Assembly (NCBI GenBank): GCA_032164295.1
Contig: JAJHTX010000008.1
Span: 868,001 to 932,000 of the forward strand
Direction: 5' to 3'
Origin: Inonotus obliquus
Lineage: Eukaryota; Basidiomycota; Agaricomycetes; Hymenochaetales; Hymenochaetaceae
DNA: 64,000 nt
A program made the position numbers and the translations under genes. This document shows positions 45,648 to 58,259 of this stretch, in pieces; positions within the stretch are counted from its first letter, which is position 1, and each line of letters opens with the position of its first letter. The notes beneath the pieces were generated by a model. The model made no database searches and was not told the origin of the DNA. It was given only the letters and a program-made list of their open reading frames with translations.

Positions 45648-47282
45648 ATGGATGGCTGGACCGTTGACCTCTTGGAAATCGCGGTACGGAACTTGCGATA
45701 TCTTTGCGTAAGTCTGCTGTTCCATGTTTATGAGCATCTAAATTATTTTGGATTTATAGTACACATATGGTATGATACCTCGTGTGCTGGCATAAGCCCT
45801 TCTCATAACTTTTTGAACGAAGTCGCGAGCCTAGTTATCTTGGTAGTATCCGCCTCTTTCCACAAAGATACACAGTACTAACGAATTCCTTACAGGCCTA
45901 CGATTATGTCCTCACCTTTGGTGATGAGGTGTCTTTGATGTGGCCTTCACCTTGGACTTTCCCGAAGGTCATATTCTTCCTAACACGTTATCTCCCGTTC
46001 CTCGATATCTCGTTTTGGATTTGGCGTAAGTATGAAAGGGCCTTTTTTCAATGACGACGTGGTCATCTTACTGAGCAATCTGCATCTAGAACTCACTACG
46101 TCAGAAGCGTCCAGCGAAAGCTGCGCACTCGTGTTCAAAACATCATCCTGTGAGCAACTAAACAGCCTCCCCTACCACTGACTGACAAACTGTGTGGACA
46201 AGGGATGATGAGCATAGGAATAATTGGAGCGGAAAGTGAGTTGATTGCTCACCAGCGCTCTACCCAGTTCACATCATTGATATCCGTCTCTATAGTAATT
46301 CTTGCTGTAAGGACGTGGGCGCTCAACGATTTTTCCCAGAAAATAGGATTATTTCTGTTGGTCTCCAGCGCCCTCACACTTATCCCGATGCTGGTTCTCC
46401 GCGGGATTACCGTACATTCCCTTCAATGTGTGTGATCCTAATATCAGTTTAACGTGCTTATGAGAACTGACCACATAACGCTGCTTGGGAATTAGATGTG
46501 CCACTACCCGGCAACCTTCCTGGATGCTTGATGCGTCCAACGGGGAAAACATATATGACTTGGACCTGGATGTTGCTAGCAATTTTCGAGTTCGGTAGGC
46601 CATTCCGAATATTCTTCCGTTTCCGCCCACTGGCTTACGATATCCTTCAGCCGTTCTTGCGATTATGTTAATCAAAGCCTTCAGAGTTTGTAAGAACTCT
46701 CTGACTCATTACGTGATTGGTATGCTAAGGCTCTATCCAACCAATAAGACCAACTTCAAGGCCATACCCACATCTCGAGGAGAGTTTATGCAGAAGGTAA
46801 AGTATTTTTGGAAGATAAAATAGAGTCCCTTTATTCACCCCATTTCAAGGCTCTCTCTTCTACGTATTCCTTTTCGGTAAGCCTAGCATCATTGCAGACA
46901 TTTTCCGTTGCTAAGTCTTTTTATAGTTCTTTCGATGATCAATCTTATAGTGACCATCAAGCCTCCAGTGCGTATCGCTCTGTCATTAACGAGACATCCT
47001 GTTGATAGTTACCATCCTTTCCACCCATCAGCTCGGAATTGCAAACCTCATTTCTAGGTGCGTATGCTATGCTGATACATCCCGGTTCGGAGCTTCTAAC
47101 CCATCATTCCCGGCGCCCTGTCTATTAGTATTGAGCGTGTCATCCACTCGGTGCTAACAGGACGGATATTATTAGAATTGCGCAGACTAGGGACTAGCGA
47201 TTGGAGGGATGAGTTTGCGGAAGTTTATACAATAACCACCGTTAGCACATCCCGAGGGAGGGCCGGATCCTTGGGAAAATAG
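45648..47282 (+). CDS. DUF6533-domain 7TM-like membrane protein 3
   Basis: Same family and nearly the same exon plan as the paralog at 39453. Landmarks: IAVRNLRYLC, then a 20-nt exon (45823-45842) ASLVIL, the core AYDYVLTFGDEVSLMWPSPW, FLTRYLPFLDISFWIW, SWMMSIGIIGAE, ILAVRTWALNDFSQ, VPLPGNLPGCLM, WMLLAIFEF, GSLFYVFLF, and the tail IERVIHSVLTGRILLELRRLG ending at 47282. Exon 1 (45648-45707) ends in phase 0 while exon 2 needs phase 1: the donor reads TGC|GTAAGT where TGCG|GTAAGT would restore the frame. Either one G has been lost or the junction is non-standard. The ATG at 45648 is chosen because its frame gives the family-like N-terminus. Confidence 0.78.
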
Positions 47283-48055
47283 ATGAGTTTATAGTCGCAC
47301 GTTCCTTATTCATCTTACACCTATATAACATCAACTTAACATCCTACATATATGCATACACACATTCATTCTTAGTCTAGAGCACACCGGTTGTTTCCTT
47401 GTACGAATAAGGATAAAACCCCATTCTTATTATCATTCCATACACCCTAATCCTCAGTGCTTCAGCGCATCCCTCAAAGAGCGAATGATCCTTCAATTGA
47501 AAATACGAAAATATACTCAAGTGATCGTCCTACTTGCACTCTCAGTACTCTCCGAATTTGAGAAATTCTCATCCATAACTCCAGTCGCACCTTGAAGATG
47601 AGCAAACTCCATCCCAGCATCAGGTCCAACAGAAGCCGAAAAGGCGCTTATTCCAAGATTCCAAGCTGGTGCTCCGAGTACTCGTACCCGATTCTCGTTC
47701 CGAGATAATATCCTGAAGAACAACATCGTTCGATCTCTGTATCTTCGGTTCTTCCGCCTTCGACAATCCAAGGACATCAGCTACTACTTGACTCCATCGA
47801 GATCAATTACAACTTTCGTCTTCTCCCGTTTAATGATATTATATTTCTTATATAATATTGCCGCTTGCGCATGCTTGTTTGAGACAAATAACGCGTCAAC
47901 AAGATTACATAATGTTCTTCACTAACCATCTTTAAGCTTCAGGCCTATAAGCACAACCGATCTAATCTAAATAGGTATTTAGATAAGGCAGTACTTGCAT
48001 GATTGAATCTCAGTAGCTCCACCACCCACCACCACCTCCGCCCCCTGCTCACAAC
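47283..48055. other. intergenic before the Crinkler-like gene
   Basis: About 770 bp; AT-rich around 47820-47850. A minus-strand frame of 86 codons (47777-47517) has no recognised motif. Nothing else seen. Confidence 0.5.
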
Positions 48056-50492
48056 ATGCCTCCTCCCGCGAACGACCACAAAATCTGGTGCCTCTTCATT
48101 GATAACCAACGGAAGCCTGTCTCCGGACACGCGTTTGATGTTGATATCCCCGGTGATGTAAACATTATTGATATGTGCAAGAAGATCAGGAAGGAGCAAC
48201 CAGATGTCGCCTTTCCCAGAATGCTCACCGTGTGGAGATGCATAGACCCGAAATTGCTCGTGTCTACGGAAATGGCATATTTGGAGGAAGCATTGAGTAA
48301 ATTCGACTTCACCAATAGGAAAAGTATCGAATGGCTTGGCCCCGCACGAAAAATAGCGTCAATCGACCTCTCCAACGCTGAGATGCTGCTGGTGCAATTG
48401 CCCGGTGCGTGCGCTTCTTCCTCTTTTCAAGATGAAGCTGATATGATTGCTCCAACCAGCCACGGAGTCTGGTAAGTGATTCAGCGGAATAGACTGGCGT
48501 CATTGCACTGATTCACGTGCTTGGCTGTAGGCATACCCCAAAAACGACGGAGGTCCTCGTCGCAGGATGCTAAGGAAGCGCAGGTTGAAGGTGGCGCTGT
48601 CAATACCCTCATGGCATTCAAATCTAGTTCTAGTAATATGCTAATTACTACACATTTACTGTTTATTCTGACGTGTTCTGCAGATTCTACTTTGTGGCGG
48701 CTCTGGAGGGAATCTTGGGGAAAAGCCATTCCAGCAGAATGTACAGGGAGGCCTGTGAAAGCACAAGAAGAGTATGATCCTGCGCCGGTCTCGTTTACGC
48801 CTATCAACGTTGAACAAGGAGATATTCTGCCTGGGCGACCTTTCATGAAAAAGCTGATGGACCCGATATTTGCAGTATATCAGAGTTACCTCGTTCGAGC
48901 CGAATACATCCGAATGTACGAGCACGTCGAAACTGTCTTTGCGCAGGCGTTAAAGGCGTTTATTGCGAGCGATGTCGACGCCAATGCCAATATTGACAAC
49001 GGCAACGGCGAAGGGAACGACACAATAAATTTCGGGTCAACAAAACCACCGGTTGTTGTAATAACCGGCCAGCCGGGAATTGGTAAGAATATCGCCATTC
49101 GTACTATCATTACTCAAAATCATTTCATCAGGAAAAACGCTTTGGATATCGTACGCCCTACGACGCCGCCTCGGGGAAGGACGACCAACAATGCTGATGA
49201 GATCCGGCCTTTACCATCTCTTTAATGAAGAGGGCGTGTTCACAGTGCCTTTAACGAGTGGCTTCTTCGATGCGAACGACTACCCGGAACGGCCCTGGTG
49301 CCTCATTGATTCAGCAGACGCTGGTCAAGGTTTGCCCGTAAGGCTCAGTGGCAACGACCAACGTGGTGTAAATCCAGTCTTTGTCTCCTACCCGACCGCC
49401 GATCGGTGGAAAAAGCTCAATCAGTCAAAAGCGCTCTATGTTGCGATTATGAACCCTTGGACGAAGCAGGAAATTGAGATTGCATGAGTGTTGGATGTGG
49501 CTCAGTCGATCATGTTCTCACTGCTGGCGCGTAGAGCAATGAGAGTTCATCCGGAAGGAGACACGAAACGAGTCACCCAGGCTCGTCAAAGATTCAAGGA
49601 GTTCGGGCCAACTGCGCGTATTTGTATCGAGTTCTCAAACAAGGACATAAAGAGCTATAGGGCCAAGTGTCAGTCTTCGATTGACGACATCACCGATATG
49701 GCAGACACGCTGCAGGCCGCCGTTATTCATGGCAGGAGTCTAGACTTCAAAGAGGAGGACGAAAATACTTGGCACACGTTTGCATCATTGGCGCACAAGA
49801 TTTCTCTGATTCAACGACCGAACATTGATGTCGTATCGCAGGATCATGTCATTTCGCCCATGTCGGATGAGGTGTCGAATTGGTGTGCAGTCAGACTTAT
49901 GAAACTCGACGACGACATGGTTTTGAAAGTGTGGAATCTTTTTTCAAAGTACGGAGATGCTCGCGGAATGACGGGCTCCGTCTTCGAGGCGTTCGTTCAC
50001 AACACTTTTCGTCAACGGATCGAAATCTATTGTCGGGAGATGTTCCGATTCAGAAATACATACCATGCATCATTTGCAACATACGGAGAACGTCACCCGC
50101 ACCTGGAAGATGCTGTGCAAAAACTCCACGAAAAAGGTCTGGCCAAGCTTGATATCGCTTTCAATCCAAAGGAAACCGTGGTTTTCGCAAACGGAGACAT
50201 CACGGTGGATTCGGATACTTACTACCAACCCGAGAGCGGAACACAAGTCGGTATCGACTCGTTCTTCATGCACGACGGCAACCTCTACTTAATACAGATA
50301 ACGGGAGGTGAATCGCATGATATCAAACCGTCGCTCGCAGATTTCCTCAAGAAGCTAAAGGGTTGTCCAGGAAAGGAGAAGTGGTTCTTCATCTTCGTAG
50401 TACCGAAAAACCTTAAGAAATTCGATTTTACATGCGCCAAGATCGAAGTAGGGCAAGTGTTTACGGGGCAATTTTCAATGGCTCCAGTATAA
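48056..50492 (+). CDS. Crinkler-like NTPase/nuclease gene interrupted by one in-frame TGA
   Basis: Exons 48056-48404, 48531-48632, 48684-49082 and 49132 onward keep one frame. Residues 1-116 form the ubiquitin-like Crinkler header (KIWCLFIDNQ, MLTVWRC, LLVQLPG). Then comes a P-loop NTPase: Walker A GQPGIGKT at about 277-285 and Walker B-like CLIDSAD. After codon 401 an in-frame TGA (49485-49487) stops translation; the same frame then stays open for 334 more codons. That second part ends in a PD-(D/E)XK-like nuclease region: VGIDSFFMHDGNLYLIQITG, HDIKPSL, WFFIFVVPKN. This architecture is that of Crinkler-RHS-type effectors or conflict proteins. No intron can remove the TGA, so this allele is probably truncated before the nuclease. 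The Glu of the usual catalytic ExK is Gln here. No signal peptide. Confidence 0.8.
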
Positions 50493-50570
50493 GGGACTTT
50501 CTTAGGACACCTTCCAATGTTTTTTCCTTGCCGCAATGATGGCACTTGCTTGTGTGTGTGATGTCAAGGA

Positions 50571-51191
50571 ATGAGAACATTCTACGATTCCGCCAAAGGA
50601 ATTGATTGTCCGTCAAAACTTCACCATTGTGCATTAGGCATCCGGTCAACCTTGTCTCCGTATGAAGGGGATCTCGAAGTCTGGTGCCTCTTAGTTGATA
50701 TAGAACAAAAGGCTGCCTTCGGAGATGCCTTTAGTGTCATGGTCCGCCCCAATGCATACATTTACAACTTGAAAGAGGCGGTCAAGGAGGAGAGACCAAA
50801 TAGCCTCAAGGACGTCGTTCCCTCAATGCTCACTGTGTGGAGATGTACAAACCCGAAACTGCTTGCGACGATGAATAAGTCTCAGCTGGATAAGGAGTTG
50901 GATGAAGTTGAACTCATCCAGCTTGGCGTCGCAGAAGAGATAACGGCACTCGGCCTCTCCGAGACTGAGATATTGCTTGTGCAATTGCCCGGTGCGATAC
51001 GCTTCTTCCTCCTTTCAAGATGATGCTTAAAGTCGATTTCTGTGTCTGAAGTCAGGAAATATATAAAGCCTAGCAGGCGTGCGTTGATGAGTGCCACTGG
51101 CCTGGCAGTAGAAGGCTACGAAGTGGTAAACTGGACTGTCGAAGACTGTTCCAGACAGTGGAAAGAAAAGGACACAACCGAGTACAGATAA
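50571..51191 (+). pseudogene. truncated Crinkler header copy
   Basis: Second copy of the Crinkler N-terminal domain only 78 bp downstream of the first gene: VWCLLVDIEQ, SMLTVWRCTNPKLL, LLVQLPG match the header of the upstream gene. The shared donor after the LPG codons (50993) could splice to an AG near 51051, adding about 46 residues before a stop at 51189-51191. No P-loop or nuclease follows. It is therefore a tandem duplicate reduced to the header, either decayed or a short header-only protein. Start ATG at 50571 is the first in frame. Confidence 0.65.
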
Positions 51192-51345
51192 GCATGGTTA
51201 TTACATAATAAATTACTGGCACCATCTCATCTCTGGCTCTGGAAAGGCATAATCTAAGAAATCACAATACACCTTATCCAATAAGCTTGCGTTTCAAGTT
51301 CGTCAGCCAGCTGGCGAAAAACCAACCTCCTAACTGAGCGTGCAG

Positions 51346-52824
51346 TCAAGCATCAGATCTGCTTTCTGTCGTGGTCGTATTCTCACCGACTCCGACCAGT
51401 GAGCCTCGATTTCGATTCGTTGCAAACTCTATTTCATCATTGGACCCGACACCCACCGAGAAAGTACTCAGTGCGAGCTCTCGGCGAGTCCCCAACTTGC
51501 GCAAGTTGAGGATAATACGCGCTGTCAGCACGGAGTGTATGACACGTTCGACTCTGAATCGAAAAGTGAGTGAAATATAAAAACAGGCAACTCTGTGAGC
51601 ATTGAGGTGATGACCTACGTTGGCAGTAAATTCACAAGATCGGCCTGACGGGATACGTTTCAATACCAGTTGGCGTGTATACAAAGTAAAGTATCAACTC
51701 GCCGAGGTGGTTAATATGATGATTACATTTGCCGTAGATAGCATGAAAAGGTATAGATAGAATACCGATCCTACATGGTGGAAGGTGGTTCAGCAAACCA
51801 CCTTTATCGATGAGACATCAGAATTATACAGACCATCTCTGAATACAGCCTTGAAGACATCGGAGTTCCTATGCATCCGGTCTTTTACAGGGAATGCACA
51901 TCAGTATGCTTATCACTACATGTAAACGATTGATGCGACGAACAGTTTCTCACCGCTTTGATCACCATCAGCGCCCAAATAACTGAAAGCCATTAGAAAA
52001 GTCCTCTGTTTATGGTAACCTAAGGCATTTGTACATACCAGCTTCGAAAGCCATGAGCAGAGCCCAGCATACGAAAATAATGGGGCTGCCTGTGACGACG
52101 AGGCAGTTTGATCCCGGTACTGAGAAGGGCGAAGGTTCGACTTCTCAAAGGAGAATAAGCGAACGATGGTATATGTGAGAAAATCACAATGACCGGATGC
52201 CAAGATCACTCACAGCGTAATGAATCAAGGAAGATACCAAGGCTGGCCATGTTCGGAGCCCAAGTGATGATGGTCCATATGGCGAGACCAATCGCAACTC
52301 CCCGTCGCCGTTCATATACCGCCCATGTGCGCAGCATGAGGATGACTATGAGAAGATTAATATAATATTACAGTTCCTCCGTGAAAATTAGACGAACGTA
52401 CTTCCGCAGTGAAAATACCAAGGAGAATGAGCCCTGGTTTCATAATAAGTACTTGCCCATCCACTAACAAATTCTCGCCGCGTACAACAAGTGCTTCTGA
52501 AAAGCAAAGCGCATTCATGCGGGCTGAGATTTTTGAATAGCTCTGTAAAGTGGAGAAAAGTCAGGACTGTGGATGGAGCAAGAACGCAACTGTTTACGCA
52601 CGTAAGGTTATGGTGCTATCAATGAATGGTGCGTATCTTGTCAGAAAATACAAGACCTTAGTTATTGACCATGGAGAGGGCCATATCAGCGTCTTCTCAG
52701 CGTCGAACGTGAGCAGGTAATCATATAGCTTAGTAATAGTTGAGATTTCAACAATGCAGACGTAAATCTACGGAATAACTCTTACAAGAATGGTATAGCT
52801 GCAGACTTCATAGAAGAAATCCAT
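51346..52824 (-). CDS. DUF6533-domain 7TM-like membrane protein 4
   Basis: Minus-strand family member starting at 52824. Landmarks: MDFFYEVCSYTIL, then after intron 1 IYVCIVEIST and the core LYDYLLTFDAEKTLIWPSPW, FLTRYAPFIDSTITL, ISARMNALCFSEA, a helix with VILMLRTWAVYERRRGVAIG, and the tail VERVIHSVLTARIILNLRK followed by a 50-residue Ser/Thr-rich C-terminus ending at 51346. Conserved blocks are all present in order, so I take it as intact, with about 8-10 exons; several middle junctions were not fixed exactly. It has the Arg-Arg-rich loop ERRRG not seen in the other three copies. Confidence 0.8.
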
Positions 52825-54138
52825 TGTGAAATAGTGTACGGTGGGTCGATCAGCTGGATACTACGTGGTAGACCATAGAGAGCCTACCAAACGAATACTG
52901 AATAACAAGAACTTTGTCAGAAAGCAAACTTGAGGGATAGCCTATCTGAAAATGACTTACGTTTGTCAGAAGACCGTGTTTCAACAATGTGTTCAAATGA
53001 CTGGGATCTTGGTCCATTGGATACCGAGGGGCGAGTTGTAGGGTAGTGTGACGATATGGGCACAAGAATACAAGAAGGGTCCCTCGTGATCTTATAAAAG
53101 CACAGTAATAAGATCACTGTGAGCGAAGCTTTGATTTCAGCCTGTTTCAAGATGCAGTATTCTTACCAACTGTCGTGATCGGACTCAAGATGGTGGTGGA
53201 AAATGCGGTGATGGCTCAAGCTAGGATGATCTTTTATACGAATGATATCGACAATCCAAGCAAGTTTCCGAGCCGAATATCGAGCATCCCAGACAAAATA
53301 CGGAACTGGATCATGTCAGTAAGGCGAGAATGGACCTAAGGATAAATACTGACGGCTATCTATACGAATGAGATAGAAGGGACTGAGGTGCAAGTAAAGT
53401 GTACGCCAGCGACCCGTTTCGTGTGGTATCTTCACCGCCCTCATGTGCTGGCACATGAGAAGAGATAGGAACTCGTTGCATTGCCGGTTTGTATTCTTGA
53501 CTCTGGACACGGTGGACAAGCTTCAGGTCCTCGAAGTTCACGGTCATGGTAAGTCCCCGGAGTCTCCCACGAGAACACGAGGGGCATCAGAAGTTACAGA
53601 GCTGCTGAGAGGAACTCTCAAGACAAGTTTTGGTGATGTTCAACATGCTGGTTCCGTTTGGTGAGAGTTGGACAAAACATAACGCGACCATCACAAAAAG
53701 CGGCGCGGTCTTGTTAATAATTATGAACTACTGTAATCCTTCGCAACACTTCCGACATCTGACATTGTTACATAACACTTTCCAAAAACGGGAAGACTTT
53801 GCAAAATTGACAAGTATTGTACGTATTGCCAATATATATCACCCTAATAAATGTGATGCCGATTTGATGTACAAGCCTTCTACATATTTTACATATTACT
53901 TATCTTACATGGACTGGTTTTACATTCTCAGATCGTGCACTTTTTTGTGATGACGCGGGATCTGGCTGAAGTCCATTACTTATATAATCTCATGGTCGAG
54001 CTTGTCTATAAAAGGACAAGATGATCTACGCTGCATTTGGCGCGTCTGACTTGACTCCACCACAGCATCCGTCCGTGGTCGCGTCAATGAAGACACGCTC
54101 ACGCCCAACCTCGTCTTAATCCCTCCCTTTCATCTACG
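52825..54138. other. divergent promoter region
   Basis: 1.3 kb between the minus-strand DUF6533 gene and IML2. Several frames of 60-110 codons on both strands overlap each other and show no motif. Nothing supported. Confidence 0.5.
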
Positions 54139-56953
54139 ATGTCGAAAGTAGCAAATGGAAAGGTCGAAGGTGCTGTGTTGGATGCAGACACGCAAGCTCT
54201 AGTCTCCGCCACGGAGGGGTTCAACCACCTCTTCAGCAACAGGCTGGCAGAAGCACGTACACAGTTTTCGTCCGAAAGCAGCCCATTCCACAAACTCGGA
54301 TTAGGCGTCTGTGCATTTCTGGAGGCTGCACTTGGCATGGAGGTGAGATAGCCCATGCTCATAATATGGAAGTCAATAAATCTTGTCTAGGTCGGACTTA
54401 TGGGTGAAGCTGCTCGATGTCTCGCAGAGTCTGAGGCGGGCGCAAAGAAGGGCACTAAGAACACAAAGTCGGCCAACGGTGGAAGAAGCTCGTTCACCCC
54501 TGGAATTGAATACGAAATCTTGCAAGCAGATGCCATTGTGTTACAGGGTCTGGTCCATGCACTGAGGTAGGCACCGTCATATAATGGCTTTCGTCACTCT
54601 TAATGAAGAATTGCAGCGAGTCCTACATGGGCTATCTTCAGTGCCTGTAAGTACAGTACTGCAACTCAGCTGGAAGTGCGATCACTCACGATATTCCTGT
54701 AGATACGCGCTCAATAAGTAAGCATAACTTGATTATGCCAACGAAGGCAATATTCACATATAGGCGTTCAGCGCACACTCAAGATTCAACAAGTAAATTC
54801 TGTTCCATACTTTGATCATGAAGTTCTATGACTTATAAGTTATGAAGACTGTTCAAGACTGTCTTCCCAACAGGCATTGACGATTACATCACCCCCGCGA
54901 CTACTCCCATCCCTTCGCGGAACCCATCCACGCCTTCTTTGGCGTCTGAAGAAACTGCGAATGCTCCTGCTAAAGGTTCCTTCTTTGGACGATGGGGTTT
55001 AACCGTACCTAGCAGTTCTCGGCATCCAACGAAGTCCGTTGTTCATCCGCAGGGACCTATGGAAGAATTGATTATATCCGGAGCCGCTTTCGGTAGGGCG
55101 CAATTTCTCTATCCGTAAACTTAATCTCAGCGATTCTAGGTTTCGGGCTCTTCAATCTCGTCCTCTCCCTCTTGCCGGCGAAAGCGAAGTAAGACACAGT
55201 CTGATTGGCTAGAAGCTGATTGTATTGAACCATCACCTAGAACCGTCGTTGGTTTATTTGGTTTCCATCACGACAGGCGGTTAGCTCTTCAAGCTCTTGC
55301 CGTTTCCGCAGCTCGGAAAGATGTACATGCAATCTTTGCGGGGTGGGGTTTCGTTTCGCGTCGTTGATCATCAAACTTACTTTAATTCTTAAGCTTGGTG
55401 CTTATGAGCTATCACGGCATCGTTCTACTTGTGTCTGGCTATCAAGCAGACGAGGCTCACATAGTAAAACAATATCGGGCTATTGTGGAGGAGTAGGCCG
55501 CTTCTAAGATCTTCACACTCGCATACCTGTTGATCGCTCTCGCCCAGTACCATTTCTCGGTTTCCGGACGGTGCTTTGTGGATTCTGAATAGAGTTAGTG
55601 GGCGTATGCTGTGAGCTTTGCGAGGAGTCTGATCCTCTTTGACACAGGCAAAGATCCTGCGGATGACGTACGATCCAGATGGAGCGATCGCTGTGCTGAG
55701 AGATGGCCTGCGACCTGAGAGGCCTGGTCATTTCCAACAAGCGGACGCACTCGTGAGTCAAGGTACTCCATGGCCTGTGATACTTCCTAACCTTCTTCTT
55801 TAGCTTGTCTTCGAACTTGCCTGGACACTGCTCTCGCAGAGGCGGCATCAAGAGGCTGCGGAAACCTTCATACGCATTACTGAGATAAACAGTTGGTTAG
55901 TACAATCCAAACCTAGCGATCTTGAACATTAGTTCATCACTTTTCGCAGGAGCCATGCGACTTATTATATGATAGCTGCTGGTATGAGCTTTATAGTGGG
56001 TGTTGTGCGGAGTAACCAACATCATAGGAAGGCTGTTATATATCCATGGGAAACCTTGCAAAAGCGAAGGAGCTCATCGCGAAAGTCCCTGAACTTCTAG
56101 AGAGAAAGAAGCTTGGCGGTAAGGACCTCCCGACGGAGGTTCTGATCAGGAAGAAGCGTGAGCCTTATTGTTTTCCTTCCATCCAACGGAAATGTTCGAC
56201 TGATGTATTGTAGTTGCATTTTACAAGGAGAAAGCGAAACGAAACGGGGCGGATGAGTCCGCTTTTGCTGATTTCATAAAGATCAGCCCTGCTGAAGGTA
56301 CATTTTCCTTTCAGCACCTATAGCTCACAGCTAACCTATCGGTTACCTCGCAGAATTGGCCCTTTGTGAGTGTATATCCACTTGTTGCGGATTCCATCAG
56401 CTCAGCAAAGTTAGTCTGGAACACGCACCAACGAATCACGAGAGAGGCAGCTCTTGGGCACATCAAAGAGCTTACGTCTCTCTCGCCCGCTGTCACCGTT
56501 CACAGTCAACACATCGCCCCATTGGAACATAATGCCACCGCTCCTGACCTCGACACTGCAGACGAACTCGCAATACGTTCTCTCATTCTTGGCATCGTAC
56601 ATCGAACCTTAGAATGTTTCGAAGCGAGCCGAGCCTTCCTCACAGATGCACATAACCTTTTCCCAGATATCATAGACAGCAAATGGGTCGGAGGCGTCGC
56701 GCTCTTCGAACTTTCCGTCCTTGATCTCAAGGAACTCGAATTCCGCGAGAAACCGGCGAAGTTGGAAGAGGATTCCATAGGCGACTTTAAATCGGAATGG
56801 AGCCATACCTTGAAGACGGCTAGCGAGAGGCTGGACAAAGCTTTGTCTATATCAGGGAGCAACGTAGACCTTTCATCGAGACTAGATAGTAGAGTGAACA
56901 TGTTGAAGGAAGAGATCTCGATCAAGAGGGAGAAGCTCGGACTTCGTTCTTGA
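54139..56953 (+). CDS. IML2: IML2/TTC39 family protein (mitochondrial outer membrane)
   Basis: Member of the Iml2/tetratricopeptide repeat 39 family; the yeast protein is linked to clearance of inclusion bodies and lipid droplets and sits at the mitochondrial outer membrane. First exons 54139-54342 and 54391-54566, followed by many small exons up to the last large one (about 56366-56953). Landmarks: [13 protein letters not shown] (first TPR), [39 protein letters not shown], the family core [56 protein letters not shown], and C-terminal helical repeats. A Ser/Pro-rich insert ([13 protein letters not shown]) lies before the core. I did not fix every small exon between 54600 and 56360. Confidence 0.85.
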
Positions 56954-57202
56954 ATCTTGATGATACCATGGATCCATTCGCTTTGACATTGATATATAGT
57001 ATAGTTTATTAATGCTGACATACATACACGCATGTTCTTTCTCTCCTTTGTACGTACCGTTCGTTCAACCGTTTGTTACATAGTTACATAATCAATAACT
57101 TCACGTGTACTGACGCGTCCCCTTCTGACGCGCGTCCTCGACACCGAGTCCTAGATCTCACTGTTCTGACCTGCATTCCCTTCTCTCTTCCCTTAAGAAA
57201 CC

Positions 57203-58259
57203 ATGGCCAGTGATTCGGTATTCCGCGGCTCAGCATTCGATTTCTCGAACCATGCTCGGTATGTAGCATTTCAAGAGGTCAGATCACAATAACCTCATAT
57301 GTGAATGGATGTGTAGGAACACGTTGCTAGAAGCGAAAGGTGTTCCTTTACCCAAAGCAACGTCTACTGGTACGACCATCGTTGGATGTGTCTTCAAGGA
57401 TGGAGTCGTCCTTGGCGCAGATACCCGTGCAACGATGGGAGAAATCGTGGCGGATAAGAATTGTGAGAAGGTATGTATGAGATGCATGTTCTCTCCTCAA
57501 TCACCAACCTATGTCGACTAAATATGAAATAATCTACTTTGGATAGATTCATTATATCACGGAGAATATCCGCTGCTGTGGAGCTGGTACTGCAGCTGAT
57601 ACGGAGTTTACAACGGCGATGATTTCGAGTAATATGGAGTTACATGCTCTGTCAACTGGTCGGACTCCGAAGGTTGTTACAGCTATGACTATGCTCAAGC
57701 AGTACCTCTTCCGGTACGTTTCCCACCTCTCCATCCCCCCATCCCCCATTCTCACTTTCTGTCTACCATCCCAATTCTAATTTCATGCACGTATAGATAC
57801 GAAGGCCACGTCGGTGCAGCACTCGTCCTAGGCGGAGTAGACTCAACAGGTTCTCACCTCTTCACCGTCGCCCCTCACGGTTCAACCGATAAACTTCCCT
57901 ACGTCACAATGGGTTCCGGCTCCCTAGCAGCAATGGCCGTCTTCGAATCATCCTGGCAACCCAACATGGATCGTTCTTCCGCTCTCAAACTCGTAGTAGC
58001 AGCAATAAGCGCTGGGATTTTCAACGATTTGGGCTCTGGATCTAATGTTGATGCTTGTGTTATCACTAAAGATCATACGGAGATGTTGAGGAATTATAGG
58101 ACTCCTAATGAGAGAGCTCAGAAGGAGAATGTTTATAGGTTTAGGAAGGGTACGACGGCGTGGACGAAGGAGAGTATTAGGAGTTTGATTGTTGATGAGA
58201 CGGTTGTTCCTCTCCCGGGGAGTGTACCGGCTGGTGGTGAAGAGATGGATACAAGTTGA
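57203..58259 (+). CDS. PUP1: 20S proteasome subunit beta-2 (Pup1)
   Basis: Catalytic beta-2 subunit with trypsin-like activity. Exons 57203-57258, 57317-57470, 57547-57713, 57797-58259 give 279 aa. The propeptide (about 40 residues) ends at STG, and the mature N-terminal catalytic Thr begins [20 protein letters not shown]. Further hallmarks: ADKNCEKIHYI (Lys33 region: DTRAT... then KN), [37 protein letters not shown] and the C-terminal extension [14 protein letters not shown] that wraps the neighbouring beta-3 subunit. Length fits the family. Highly conserved single-copy gene, useful for placing the organism. Confidence 0.97.

Noticed and set aside
53316..53950. Frames between DUF6533 copy 4 and IML2 considered as an extra DUF6533 fragment
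   Set aside because: None contains the YDYLLTF core, the RTWA helix or the HSVLTGR tail.
56506..57033. 175-codon minus-strand frame
   Set aside because: Antisense to the last large exon of IML2, whose protein is recognisable.
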